64,000 nucleotides of DNA. Source: Anisodus tanguticus (taxonomy: Eukaryota; Streptophyta; Magnoliopsida; Solanales; Solanaceae). Positions 35,446 to 47,265 of the stretch are shown one piece after another. The notes beneath the pieces were generated by a model. The model was not told where the DNA came from. It made no database searches and worked only from the letters and a program-made list of their open reading frames with translations. The first letter of the stretch is position 1; each line of letters opens with the position of its first letter. The DNA lies in contig JAVYJV010000130.1 of the NCBI GenBank assembly GCA_034509755.1, positions 62,001-126,000 on the forward strand. The letters run 5' to 3'. Position numbers and translations under genes: made by a program.

Positions 35446-35846
35446 GCTCCGCGCATATGACATGGAGGGAAAAAAAGGAGTTGGAGAACGAGAAAGTAGT
35501 TTCTCTTGGTGGGAAGGTGAGGCACAACCTTTATTAATAATAATGTTAACTGTTGTAATATTTTCTGCAATTTTTTGATAAATGCAGTAACATTTTCTGC
35601 ATCCATTGATAATGCAGCTTCAGAAGAAGTAGAGGTTACCACTAAGTGTAGCACGAGTAATGATGAAGCAACAAAAGGAAACGGAGGAGAAAATGCAAGA
35701 AGAGGTTGAAAACTCCTATTTCTTTCTTTTGAGTTGCTTACTCAAAATTCCCATTAACATAAGTTGCTAACTTATTTGGCTTGCAGAATTTGATACTTGG
35801 ACGATTCGGGGGAAACAATGCTAGTAGTTCAAGAAAAGTAGTTTAA
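35446..35846 (+). pseudogene. Truncated conserved plant protein (DUF4602/FSAF1-like?), three exons
   Basis: Three exon pieces with splice-like borders: 35446-35516 (AHMTWREKKELENEKVVSLG, donor GTGAGG), 35618-35704 (acceptor GCAG; RLPLSVARVMMKQQKETEEK) and 35787-35846 (acceptor TTGCAG; NLILGRFGGNNASSSRK, then TAA). The wording matches, by recall, a small conserved eukaryotic nuclear/nucleolar protein family with a basic tail; DUF4602 is my best guess. A TAG (KK-stop-RLPLSV) in exon 2 and the early end in exon 3, before the expected conserved C-terminus, mark it as a pseudogene. Upstream exons were not found. Confidence 0.5.
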
Positions 35847-35849
35847 GCG

Positions 35850-35958
35850 TAAAATGTAAAGTTTAAAGTTAAATTATTGCCAAATAAGGAAATGGGTCAT
35901 TCTTTTTGGTACTCACGAAAAAGGAAAGCGTGTCATATAAATTGGGACAGAGGGGGTA
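35850..35958 (-). mobile_element. Fragment of a mariner/Stowaway-like MITE
   Basis: Ends CATATAAATTGGGACAGAGG, the reverse complement of the CTCCCTC(C/T)GTCCCAATTTAT type terminal repeat common in plants. Only one end is seen; it directly follows the truncated gene above. Confidence 0.4.
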
Positions 35959-35991
35959 TCATGTTATACCTAGTTAAGTTAATGTTGTTTC

Positions 35992-36182
35992 TGATATAAT
36001 TCATGAATGTCTTTTATTCATAACATGAATTCTTACAAAGCAATAACAAGATAATAAAATAATACTATTCTTGAGAGCTAAAAGTGCAAGTAAAAGAAAA
36101 GCAAGTAAAGCTCTTTATATAGGGTCTATTACATGAGATACAAATGTGTTTTTCCAATGTGGGACAAAAGCAAATGCTAATA
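35992..36182 (-). repeat. 3' LTR of element C (191 bp)
   Basis: In sense, TATTAGCATTTGC to GAATTATATCA. Both LTRs begin TATTAG, not the usual TG. The purine tract GAGTTTGAGAGGAGA (complement at 36183-36197) adjoins. A TATA-like element (complement of CTTTATATAGGG) lies inside. Confidence 0.92.
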
Positions 36183-36229
36183 TCTCCTCTCAAACTCGCG
36201 ATGGTGTAGATAGAAGCATCGAGAGTTTG

Positions 36230-39200
36230 CCAAGAAAGAACCGGTGACGCTTTAAGGTATGCGCCTTTGTGAAGAAATCTGCAAGTTGCATCGAAGATGA
36301 GACAAATGGCAAGGATAGAGTGCGGCTATTTCTTGAAGATGATATCGAATAATATGACAATCAATCTCAATATGCTTGGTACGTTCATGAAAGACAGTGT
36401 TGTGCGCAATCTGAATAGAACTCTTATTATCACAATACATCGGTGTTGGTGAAGATAGACAGACACCCATATCAACCAATAACCGACGTAACCATACAAT
36501 CTCACACGTAGTAGAAGCCATAGCACGATACTCTGCATCAGTTGAAGAGCGAGAAACCACATCTTGTTTCTTACTTTTCCATGAGATGAGTGAATCTCCT
36601 AAAAATACACAATAATCAGTAGTTGATTTCCGATCGGTTAGGTCACCGGCCAATCTGCATCGAGAAAATGCACGAAGCTCCAAGGATGAGGTCGATGGAA
36701 ACAAGAGACTCGATAAATCGTTCCTCGAAGATAGCGAAGAATACGCATAAGCTGCAGACCTAATGTACGGATGTAGGAGAGCAAACAAGGCGGCGACAAT
36801 GTGAACAAGCATATGTAATGTCAGGGCGAGTAATGGTGAGGTACACCAGACTCCTTACAACTGAACGATATAAAGTGGGATCAGGAAGAGGATCTCCGTC
36901 AGTAGGTGTATATCGAACATTAACCTCAAGAGCGAGAGTCAACTATACGAGTATCGTGAGACGGCCCGCTCAAGAATATCTGCGGTGTACTTAGGCGAGA
37001 GAGAAGATATCCCTTCTCGAATAAGCTACCTCATTGCCTAAAAAGTAACGTAGATGACCTAAATCTTTCATCTCAAAATGGCGAGATAAAGTAGATTTTA
37101 GGTTTGCAATACCATCAATATCATCACCTGTAATGATCACGTCATCAACATACAACAAAAGCAAAATACAACCTGCAGGGGATGATTTAACAAATAACGC
37201 CGAATCATGAAAGCTGGAAATAAACCCAAGAGATGATACTACAGTGGAGAGCTTGTCGAACCAAGCTCTTGGAGCTTGTTTGAGACCATACAGAGGTTTC
37301 TTAAGCCTGCACACTTGTCCTGGACTATGTGAAACACCAGATGGAGGGACCATGTAGACTTTTAAAAAAGCATTTTTAACATCCATTTGTGAAATATGCC
37401 AATGACGAACAGAGGCCACTACAATAAGAACCCGGACAGATGTCATCTTTGCAACAGGTGCAAAAGTCTCTTCATAATCCATACCATATTCTTGAGCAAA
37501 ACCCTTTGCAACCAAACGAGCTTTATATCGCTCAATAGAACCATCAGACTTTGTCTTAATCTTGTACACCCATCGAGAACCAATAGTTTTCTTACCAGTC
37601 GGTAGAGAAACCAAATCCCAAGTACCAGTTTTGTTCAAAGCAGTCAGTTCCTCATTCATAGCCTCTTGCCAAAGAGGATCACGAGCTGCCTCAGAGTAGG
37701 ATGTAGGCTCACAGAGAGAATTAATAGAAACTAGAAAAGAAGCGAATGATGGAGCATAGCAAGAATAATCAAAATCGGATACCTGAGTAGATCGCGAGTG
37801 CGTTTAGGATAGCGAGGTGGATGCGGATGCGCAACCACAAGAGGTTCTGAAATAGGCGTAGGAGGGGGCTAAGTATCAATATCATGGGACCTGCCAGAAA
37901 ACTGAGAAGAAACAGATTATATAGATTTAGAATCAGATGGACAATCAATATCAAAGTGATCAATATCAATAAGGTCAGATTTTGTCATGCCATGTGAGGT
38001 AGGTGGGATGGAAAAGAAAGGAACATGCTCAATAAAGGAAACATTACGAGACACATACAATTTTCCAGAAACTGGATCATGACAACGATAACCTTTCTGC
38101 CCAACCCCATATCCAAGAAAAACACAAATGGCGACACGAGAAGATAACTTAGTACGCTCTGCATGTGGACGTAGAACAAAACATGTAGAACCAAAAATAC
38201 TCAAATGAGAATATAGTGGGGTGTGACCAAATAGTCTAGCATACGGAGAAATCCCAGAATTATGAGAGGTAGGGATCCTATTAATAAGATAAACAGATGT
38301 AAGGACAGTTTCTCCCCAAAATTCACTAGGTACACTAGCGGACAAAAGCATGGATCTAGCTGTCTCAACAATATGCCTATGTTTTCTCTCGGCTACTCCA
38401 TTTTGTTGTGGTGTATCAGTACAAGAAGACTGATGTATTGTACCATCGGCTTTGAAAATACCGAGAAAGATCCCCACTACTATATTCACCTCCTAAATCG
38501 GCCGAAAACATTTAATAATGGCGAGAATGTTGAGTTTTCACATAGGCTTGAAACTCGGCATAAGTATGAACAAAATCGAGAGCGTCTTTTCAACAAATAA
38601 ACCCAACAATGACGAATATAATCATCAATAAAGGAAACATAATATACGGAGCCACCCTTAGTAGGGATAGGTGCTTTGGCCCCCAAACATACGAATGAAC
38701 TAGATCAAATGGTGCGGAAGAAGTAGAAGTACTAAGATTAAAAGGCAAAGCAGAAAATTTTCCAAGTTTACATCCACTACAATCAGAAATATCATCGGAT
38801 TGTAAATCACCAAGAACACCAGTATTACACATAAAACGCAGGCGAGAACCTGATACATGACCAAGTCTATTACTTCGAAGAGGAATGTGTTAAATGAAAA
38901 AAAGGCAGATTAACAGGCATAGTTGTTGCATGAGTAGGAAGATGCAACTCATCCAAAACATATAGACCTCTCCCCTTTCTACGCCCTGTCCCAATCACTC
39001 TCTTGGATTTTAGATCCTGTACATAACAAGAATTAGGGAAGAGTCCAATAAAACATCTAGAGTCACATATTTGACCAGCAGAAGCAAGATTTATATGTAA
39101 TTTTGGAATGCAATAAACATCAGATAATGATATAGTGGATGTATGAATGATGCCAATGCCTATCAATGGCATAGGTGTGCCATCAGCAGTCACAACAGAA

Positions 39201-39300
39201 GTGGAAGGGGGGTCAGAAGACATAGATACAAATACGGAAGAATCAGGAGACATATGATTTCCAGCTCCAGAGTCCAAGATCCAAGAAGGCAAAATGATAC
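36230..39300 (-). pseudogene. Pol of element C, frameshifted
   Basis: Read right to left: protease WILDSGAGNHMSP near 39285; integrase with zinc-binding wording CSGCKLGKFSALPF near 38775, LVHSYVWGP near 38710 (usual Asp changed to Tyr), TPQQNGVAERKHRH near 38425; RT WVYKIKTKSDGSIERYKARL near 37565, QMDVKNAFL near 37385, LKKPLYGLKQAPRAWFDKL near 37280 and YVDDVIITGDD near 37150; RNase H DRKSTTDYCVFLGDSLISWK near 36610, SSTDAEYRAMA near 36540, YCDNKSSIQIAHN near 36430 and RTKHIEIDCH near 36370. At least five frame changes, and the integrase Asp change, make it non-functional. Confidence 0.9.
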
Positions 39301-40355
39301 CTGAACCAATAGATGGTGATGAGCCGGAAGGAACAGAAAGAGCATAAGGCGAGAATTACGTTGAAGCTGTTGGAAGGCGAGGAACTTCGAAATTGGTCGG
39401 CTACGAGAATCGATCTTGTGACTCACGAGAGGCTCTGAAGCTGGGTGATCAAGAGAGGGCACAAAGGCAGCCTGAGTCGGAGGATACAAGTTCTGGAATT
39501 GACCCCTAGAATATGGCTTCTGTTGAGAAGGCTTCTGTCCTTGTCCCGAATATGGAGGCTTAGAACCTGATGTCTTCCGTAGCTCAGGACATTGATTCTT
39601 CCAATGTCCTGGTTTCTTGCAATAATTACAATTACCCATGATAGGTGTTCTATACTGGTGTGTAGGGGCTGCAAGGACCGGTGCGACGAAGAAGGCTGCC
39701 CCGGTACAAAAGTAGAAGCCTTATGTACCCCTTTTAGAGTCTTCAAACATGTTTCTTCAGCCATAAGTTCATTTACCACATCTTCAACAGATGGTAAGGG
39801 TTTGCGGTGCAACAAGCCTGAACGACAATTCTCAAATTCTGACCGAAGACCCATCAATAACTGAACAAGACAATCTTCATCTCTGCATTTAATATAAGCA
39901 TCGCATGCTTGCAATTCATTAGATTCTGTCATAGCTAACTGATCCCACAAAGTGGTCATTGCACATAAATAATCTTGAATGCCCAAGTCATTTTGTACTA
40001 GTGCACGAATTTCATATTGTAACTGATATTTAACAGCAAAATTATTCTGCACAAACAATCTTGACAAATAATCCCAAATCTCTTTAGCAGTTTTGAACTT
40101 AGCCAATTGAACACCAATTCCTTGTTCAACAGAGTTATTAATCCAAGTAATAATCTTTGAATTATTGGTCTTCCAAGTCCTAAATAATTCATCAAAATTT
40201 TCATCTCAAATTTTAGGGCATTTGGTTTTTCCAGACATATAATCCCAAAGCCCCTTTCCCTTCAGAAAATTTACCATGACATAGCTCCAATAGGAATAAT
40301 TTTTTCCATCTAACCGAACACCAATAGTTTGCAAAGAATCATCACCTCCAACCAT
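39190..40355 (-). pseudogene. Gag of element C (UBN2-type capsid with CCHC knuckle)
   Basis: Capsid/nucleocapsid precursor. Likely start ATG at 40353-40355 (MVGGDDSLQTIGVRLDGKNY), followed by WSYVMVNFLKGKGLWDY; a TGA stops this frame near 40204, after which ENFDELFRTWKTNNSKI, FKTAKEIWDYLSRLF and AYIKCRDEDCLVQLLMGL read on. The zinc knuckle CNYCKKPGHWKNQC (CX2CX4HX4C) lies near 39630-39590 in a shifted frame. Confidence 0.88.
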
Positions 40356-40640
40356 TATAAATTTTAAACACAAAAATCCCAAATAACAAGCAGCAATCCC
40401 AAATAACAAGCAACAAAATAAAAAAGGGCAGATCTCACCAATCAGATGCAGAAGCCAAAAAGACGAAACCCAGATGTGGAAGCCAAAATCAGAACGAGCA
40501 GCCAAGACGAGCACGAGCTTCCAAAACGAGCCAAAAAAAAAATTTAACTGATACCAGGGGCGTTCTGCATGCGAACCCCTAACTAACTCACTGCGAAGTT
40601 GGATCCACGATTGAGAAAAAAATATTAACTTGTGCTCCTG

Positions 40641-40652
40641 GCTCTGATACCA
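40641..40652 (-). promoter_or_regulatory. Primer-binding site of element C
   Basis: GCTCTGATACCA on the plus strand is the complement of TGGTATCAGAGC, a perfect 12-base match to the 3' end complement of plant initiator tRNA-Met. It lies directly against the 5' LTR and primes minus-strand synthesis. Confidence 0.93.
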
Positions 40653-40843
40653 TGATAGAATTCATGAAAGTCTTTTATTCATAACATGAATTCTTACAAA
40701 GCAATAACAAGATAATAAAATAATACTATTCTTGAGAGCTAAAAGTGCAAGTAAAAGAAAAGCAAATAAAGCCCTTTATATAGGGTCTATTACATGAGAT
40801 ACAAATGTGTTTTTCCAATGTGGGACAAAAGCAAATTCTAATA
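40653..40843 (-). repeat. 5' LTR of element C (191 bp)
   Basis: Same length as 35992-36182 with about five differences. Abuts the primer-binding site on the left and the GTTTC duplication on the right. Confidence 0.93.
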
Positions 40844-40848
40844 GTTTC

Positions 40849-41435
40849 ATGGAATATAACTTTTGGTTGGTTAATCGGTCACATTTATTCATGAAGTAGC
40901 TTGGATTGCTATTAGTTTGGATACGGAAAAATCATTCTATTAGATCGAATAAGTACATTTGATCTTATAAGTACCTTGTGTTAGAATTGAGAATTCTATT
41001 AGATCAAATAAATACATTCGATCTAATAAGTACCTTGTATTAGAATTGAGAAATTCTATGGCTCGGATCTTTTGTATATATATTATAAACATATAAGTAT
41101 ATATCCATAAGTACGTGCAGTAGATACATAATGTCTAGTGGCTCATTGTTGAATAATAAAATGGATTTACCTAGGAAGTCTAGGAGAAATTGCAACGAAT
41201 TGTTGCTTTTTCCTAGATATTCGGGTTCAAATACCCATGGATTCGCTGTTTGCTTACTGGCTTCATATAATTAAGAAAAAACCAGTTTTCTCAAAGCTAA
41301 TGAATTTGTTGTCTCATGCATACTTAGTTGCATCAGGTTACTTGCATAATTTAGTTTGAGGTAGTGATATGGGATTATTTATCTTCCGTGTTGAGAATTT
41401 AAAAGTCATTTGCTTGTACATACACATAATTTGAG
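40849..41435 (+). other. Flank or intron upstream of the RsmH exons
   Basis: AT-rich; carries a doubled phrase AGATC(G/A)AATAA(G/A)TACATT(T/C)GATC near 40950 and 40995. Probably intron or upstream sequence of the RsmH pseudogene; no exon read here. Confidence 0.4.
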
Positions 41436-42052
41436 CTCATCCTGAAATGCAAGTATATGTTGGGCTTGATGTTGATCCCATTGCACATCAAATGGCTCAA
41501 TCTCAGCTGAAGAGTATCATAGATAGGGACTCTTTTGATACGGCTTCTGCCTTGAAAGTGCATACCTGTTAACCGTATATTCGAGAAATATTTAGAGACT
41601 ATCAGTATACAGAATTCTGAGTGTAGTATCAATGACTTGAATTTTTTTTCTATATTTTATTTAGGTAAATGATGCTGCAAGAGGTTTTAGCATGCTGAAG
41701 AATGGGCCTCTTGACATGAGAATGAATACAAAGGTAATTTCTTTCCAGATTCTGTGTGAATTTTGACAGTCATTCTGATTTGTCTAGCTCTACTATGCTA
41801 GCATCTTATGCTGCATCGCACGTTGGCTTATATTTCTAAAAGTCATAATATTTACTCATTGGAAAACTATGTTGATTTTGTGATTCTATTCTCTGCTTTT
41901 ACGGGCATTAAAATTCCATGGGATTCATGTTTACTCTTTGGTAAAGTATGTTGATTTTGAGATTGTATTCCTCTGGTTTAATGAGTGGTAAATTTCTACA
42001 ACAAACATACTTAAAGTAATCATCTATACTTGTATTTTTCGTCCTTCCTTCT

Positions 42053-42346
42053 TGTTAGATATACATAATATACACACAATATACATGTGTATATTATGTA
42101 TATTTATGGTATATACGGTTGTTACTGCCCACTGCCCATCCGTGGGAAATCCTTTGGGCGTACAAATATGTAATTAATGTTGTAATATAATTAGTATTGT
42201 ACACTTACCATACTTGTATAGTTAGTTTCCAAATAGAATAAGGTTTTAGGAGTGGAGTAGGAATATGATTCTCCTATTATGGAAATATGTAAATTGTATA
42301 TATACTCTTTCATGTAATGAAAATAATCAAGGGATTATTTCTTTCA
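42053..42346 (+). repeat. 5' LTR of A5 (294 bp)
   Basis: TGTTAGATATACATAA to ATTATTTCTTTCA. A perfect inverted repeat with 17-bp arms lies at its start (ATATACATAATATACAC at 42059-42075 and its complement at 42087-42103, 11-nt loop). A TATA-like TGTATATATAC lies near 42296. The next bases, TTATATCAGAAGTCTAG (42347-42363), are a mutated primer-binding site. Confidence 0.9.
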
Positions 42347-42507
42347 TTATATCAGAAGTCTAGGTTAATATTTTTCTCCACAAAATTCCGTCCAAATTCT
42401 CTCGGTTTCCGAGTCCTCCCTTCCCTCGGTTTCCGTGCTCGGCGGTGTTTCTTTCTCTTCCCAAAATTTTCTTCCAAATCCCTCAATCACATATTGTTCT
42501 ATCAATA

Positions 42508-43253
42508 TGTTTACATCAAGGAACACGTTTCATCCTGCAATTACAGTTTCTAACATCAAGAATAACATACCTCTTGTTCTTGAAATAGAAAACGTCCAAT
42601 ATGCGACGTGGGCCGAACTGTTCAAAATTCACGCACGCTCGCATCAAGTCATCCATCACATAATCCTCGTGGATCTTGAGGATACGGAGGTGCCAAGACG
42701 CGAGGATGATCCTAAGTTATGGACGACTCTTGATGCTACCATCATTCAGTGGATATATTCCACAATTTCTACCGACCTTTTGCAAACGATTATCGAACCT
42801 GACGCTACGACACAAGCGACTTGGGATAGACTACGTGATATATTCCAAGATAATCAAAATTCTAGAGCTGTTACTCTTGAGTAGGATTTCTCCCACGTCA
42901 ATATGGAACATTATCCTAACGTTTCGGCTTATTGCAAAAGATTGAAGGAATTGGCGGACCAACTCCACAACGTTGGCGCGCCGGTTTCGAATGATCGTTT
43001 GGTCCTCCAAATGGTTTCAGGTCTGTCCAAGGCCTATAGTGGTGTTGGCACACTTCTTCGTCAAAGCAATCCTCTTCTGCAATTTTATCAAGCTCATTCT
43101 ATGCTTACACTAGAAGAAGCGGGCATGGCTAAAAAGGCGGCTACCGGTGCTAGTTCCGTGGTCATGATGATCGAGTCCACTGTTCATCCTACCAGTTCCA
43201 ACAACTCGGGCCAAAACCGCAACAATGGTGGCGGGCAAAATGGGAGGAAATAA
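42508..43253 (+). pseudogene. Gag of A5, no zinc knuckle
   Basis: Starts MFTSRNTFHPAITVSNIKNN at 42508; capsid wording VLEIENVQYATWAELFKIHA, WIYSTISTDLLQTII, TWDRLRDIFQDNQNSRAVTL. A TAG at 42882-42884 interrupts it, then FSHVNMEHYPNVSAYCKRLK and LTLEEAGMAKKAATG. The C-terminus is Asn/Gly/Arg-rich (QNRNNGGGQNGRK) with no CX2CX4HX4C. A frameshift near 43250 separates it from pol. Confidence 0.88.
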
Positions 43254-43557
43254 GAAAAATAATGGCAAGAATCGCGGCGGCCGGAACAATGGTGGTGGCG
43301 GTGGTGCCCCTCGGGGCAGTCAGCAACAACTACAGTTTTGGGCCCGCAGTGGGCCCCACAGTTTGGTACCAAAAAGTGGCAGGTCAGCGATGCAGCCTCA
43401 CTAGCAGTGGACTGGCCAGCAGCAGCAATGACCTAACATGCAGTGGCCCATTTTTGGTAATCTATCTGGGTCGAGGTAGCAAGCAGGGGTACTTAGGCCT
43501 CGGCCCCCGCATGCCTATCACGCAGTGGCCTCCACTTCTACAGACATAGAAGCCGCA

Positions 43558-46515
43558 ATGCACACGCTTGGATTAAATCCTCCGGACCCAAATTTGTATA
43601 TGGACACCAGTGCCACTACCCACATGACATCCGATTAAGGTACTCTCTCGTCTTATTCCAATTTGAGCAACCCTCGTGGCATAATCGTTGGTAATGGTAA
43701 TTCTGTTCCAATTCGTGGTTATGGTCATAAAACTTTGTCTCCCCTCCATCCACCCCTTATCTTGAAAAATACCCTACATGCCCCCAAATGATTAAAAATT
43801 TAGTGTATGTCCGTAAATTCACCACTGACAATTCCGTGTCTATTGAATTTGATCCATTTGGTTTCTCTGTGAAGGATTTCAAGATGGGGAGTCCTCTCAT
43901 GAGGTGTGATAGTATGGGAGATCTTTATCCTATCACACCCAATTCCGATCGATCGAGTCAAGCCTTGCCGTCAGCGTTTGCAGCCCTTGCTCCTTATTTG
44001 TGGCATGCTCGTCTTGGTCATCCGGAGTCATCTATTTTGTCTTCCTTAGATAAAAATAATTTTATTTCATGTAAGGGTACGCGTAGTACTCCGAATTTTC
44101 ATTCTTGTTCTTTAGGAAAAATTCGTAGGTTGCCGTTTGTAGACTCTAATTCTCATACTTTAATGCCATTTGATATTATGCATAGCGACTTATGGACATC
44201 TCCTGTTCTTAGTTCTTTGGGTCATCGGTATTATGTTCTCTTTTTGGATGATTATTCTAAATTTTTATGGACTTTTCCGATAGCGAAAAATCTCAAGTTT
44301 TTTCCATCTTCTTAAAATTTAGAGCTTTCATTAGAACCCAATTCGAACGAGAAATAAAAAATATCCAATGTGACAATGGCAAAGAATATAACAATGGGGG
44401 GTTCGGGAATTTTGTGCAAATAATGTGATCAATTTTCATTTTTCTTGCCCTCACACATCTTCACAAAATGGGAAAGCCGAATAAAAAATCCGTACCATTA
44501 ATAACATTGTCCGCACTTTATTGATTCATGCTTCCGTACCCTCTTCATTTTGGCATCATGCTCTACAAATGGCTACATATCTCCTTAACTTCCTTCCTTC
44601 TAAAGGTTTGACATATTCGTCCCCCCTTCAAATTTTATATAATAAGACTCATTCGTATCCACATCTTAGTGTCTTTGGGTGCTTGTGTTATCCACTCTTT
44701 CTGTCCACCACAATTAACAAACTTCAGGCCCGTTCTACCCTGTGTGTGTTCTTGGGTTACCTGTCAAATCATCGTGGTTACAAATGTTTTGATTTATCTT
44801 CTAATAAAATCATCATTAGTCGCCATGTAATTTTTGATGAATTCCAATTTCCATTTGCTAAGGTTAGTACTCCCGTGCCTAGTTCGTATAATTTTTTTAA
44901 TGATGACATATCACCGTACGTTATTCACCATTTTCGGACGTCCCCGCACCCCAAATCTGCTAGCGGGCCCACTGCTCGTAGGTCCTCCAGCCACAACGTC
45001 ACATCCAGTTCTGGGTCAAGCAACTGGGCCAGCTATTCGCCCGATTCCGGCCCGATTTTGTGCCCGATTGACGGGTCCGATGCGGCCCAAGTCGTGCTTC
45101 CAGTTCTGGACCAGTCCCTATTCCAATTTCCATTCCAGCCAGTCTCCGTGTTGGGCCAGTAGGCCCACTGCCTGCTGGCCAGTCCGTCACGTGTCTCGAT
45201 ATTTCCCAAAATCCGCTCGATTCTTCCTCGAGTCATAGGCCTGTCACTCGTAGTTAACGGGGTATTTTTAAACCATAAAGGCATTTTAATTTACATTCTA
45301 ATGTTCTTAAATCACCCTTACCTCGTAATCATGTGTCCGCATTAAATGACTCGAATTGGAAAATTGCTATGACTGATGAATATAATGTTGTTATTGATAA
45401 TAAGAAGTGGGAGTTGGTGCCATGTCCATATGGTATTAATATTATTAGGTCTATGTGGATTTTTACTTATAAGGACAATTCAGACGGTTCGTTTGCAAGG
45501 CATAAGACTCGACTTGTGGGTGATGGTAAGACTCAGCAGGTTGGTGTGGATTGTGGGGAGACATATAGTCCGGTGGTCAAGCCCGCTACCATTCGTACTG
45601 TGCTCAGCTTGGCTCTTTTGAAAGCATGACCCATTCATCAATTTGATGTGAAGAATGCTTTCTTACACGGTGATCTCAATGAGACAGTCTATATGCATCA
45701 TCCCTTGGGGTTTAGGGATCCCAAATATCCTCACCATGTCTGTTTATTGAAAAAGTCCTTGTATGGGCTTAATCAGTCTCCACGGGCCTAGTATAAGAGG
45801 TTTGCTGACTATTTTTCGACTATTGGGTTCACTCACAGCAGGTCGGATAATTCTTTGTTCATATATAGTTGTGGTTCATCTTTCGTTTATATACTTTTAT
45901 ATGTGGACGATATTATCTTGACTGCCTCTTTCGATGCCATACGCCAGTCTATCATGACAATGCTTAGTTCTGAGTTTGCTATGAAAGACTTGGGGCCCTT
46001 GAGTTATTTTTTGGGGATTGATGTCACTTGTCATGCAGGTGGATTGTTCTTGTCACAGAGGATGTATGCAGCCGAGATCATTGAGAGGGCTGAGATGTCA
46101 TCCTGTAAGTCCACTTCCACTCCCGTTGATACTAAACCCAAATTGGGTGCTACTGTTGGCGCACCGTACGAGGACCCAACCCACTATCGCAGGGGCCCTT
46201 CAGTATTTCACATTCACGAGACCCGATATTACGTATGTCATCCAGCAGGTGTGTTTGTTTATGCATGATCCCAGGGTTGAGCACATGAATGCGCTCAAAC
46301 TCATCATTCGTTATATTCAGGGTACACTTGACTATGACTTGCATTTATATCCTTCATCGACATCCACACTTGTCTCGTATACATATGCTGATTGGGGTGG
46401 TTGTCCGGACACCAGACGGTCTTCGTGTGGATATTGTATGTTTTTTGGCATTAATTTGGTCTCATGGTCTGCGAAATGTCAGTCAACTTTGTCCCGATCC
46501 AGTGCCGAGGCCGAG
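43558..46515 (+). pseudogene. Pol of A5, frameshifted
   Basis: Protease MDTSATTHMTSD near 43600 (DTS instead of DTG, followed by a stop); GAG-pre-integrase LWHARLGHPESS near 44000; integrase HSDLWTSPVLSS near 44180, SSQNGKAE near 44460; RT MWIFTYKDNSDGSFARHKTR near 45450 (this copy keeps the Arg codon that is TGA in A1 and A4), YVDDIILTAS near 45900; RNase H WGGCPDTRRSS near 46395, ends at AEAE. Several frameshifts and TAG/TGA stops. Confidence 0.88.
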
Positions 46516-47139
46516 GGTGTATCGGAATTCTGATATACATATGCATTATAACGATGTTCTTTTGCGAAACTTAGTTGGATAATCATAACGGTGGCTTCTA
46601 GGTCTAATGACAACTTTAAGAGGCAGTTCAACAAAGAAAAGGGGGCTCATATATATTTTAGTAGTAGATGTACTGAACACAGGGAACTGGGGAAGTATTC
46701 AATGGTAATATTGTCAGCTTATGATTGATGGGAGACAACTGGTTTTCTGGAATTGAATTATAAAAGGAATGGCGTGAATGGAATAATTCTTTTGTACAAA
46801 AATACTTCATGATTAAATGGCTATAAGTTTGAACAGGAAGTAAAAGGCTTCCCCTTTGTCTAATTCATAAGATTGGATGTTGATAAACATTGATAGTGAG
46901 CATAATCTATTTTTTGGCAGCGTCCACCATTGCTCAAGTACTCTAATACATGCAAGAATGTGCTTACGAATTCTGATAAACATATGCATTAGACTGGTGA
47001 ATCATATATACATTGTTGAAGGGTTAAAAATTTAGTTCGACTTCTCTTTTTGTTCTTTTTATTTCTTACCTTTTTCAAAATGTTTTGTCTTGCTTTCTAT
47101 AGTATGCTTTCATTATTCCTTTTTGACCTTCTTTGATAT
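46516..47139 (+). other. Intron sequence of the RsmH pseudogene right of A5
   Basis: Non-coding. A 26-bp phrase beginning GAATTCTGATA at 46525 recurs with two mismatches at about 46968. Confidence 0.5.
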
Positions 47140-47265
47140 GCTTTCTCTTAAGCTGAGGGTATATTGGAAACAACCTCTCTACCTTCCAAGATAGAGGTAA
47201 AGTCTGCATACACACTACTCTCCCCAAACCACACGTGGGATTACACTGGGTATGTTGTTGTTGTT
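47140..47265 (+). mobile_element. RTE LINE / TS-SINE type 3' tail
   Basis: GGAAACAACCTCTCTACC, then GTAAAGTCTGCATACAC, CCACACGTGGGATTACACTG and TGTTGTTGTTG match the tail of the RTE LINE at 27190-27300. Coding sequence is absent, so it is either a 5'-truncated RTE or a SINE that shares this tail. Confidence 0.75.

Larger units (their letters stand above)
35992..40843 (-). mobile_element. Complete Ty1/copia element C (4.85 kb)
   Basis: Bounded by GTTTC at 35987-35991 and 40844-40848. Two LTRs of 191 bp each differ at about five positions by eye, which suggests a moderately recent insertion. In sense: 5' LTR, perfect initiator-tRNA-Met primer-binding site, gag with zinc knuckle, protease, integrase, RT, RNase H, purine tract, 3' LTR. 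It belongs to a different family from the A and B elements (short LTRs, CCHC gag, VAKGFAQ..YEETFAPV style RT). The coding region is broken by several frameshifts. Confidence 0.95.
42053..46515 (+). mobile_element. Ty1/copia element A5, 3'-truncated
   Basis: In order: 5' LTR, primer-binding site, gag, protease, integrase, RT, part of RNase H. Homology stops abruptly after the AEAE of RNase H near 46515; the rest of RNase H and the 3' LTR are lost, so no target duplication can be shown. Its LTR and proteins place it in family A with A1 and A4, but with many private mutations. Confidence 0.92.

Noticed and set aside
41150..42884. Cooperating gene cluster around the methyltransferase exons
   Set aside because: The neighbours are transposon proteins and intron sequence; no operon-like or clustered functional genes are present.
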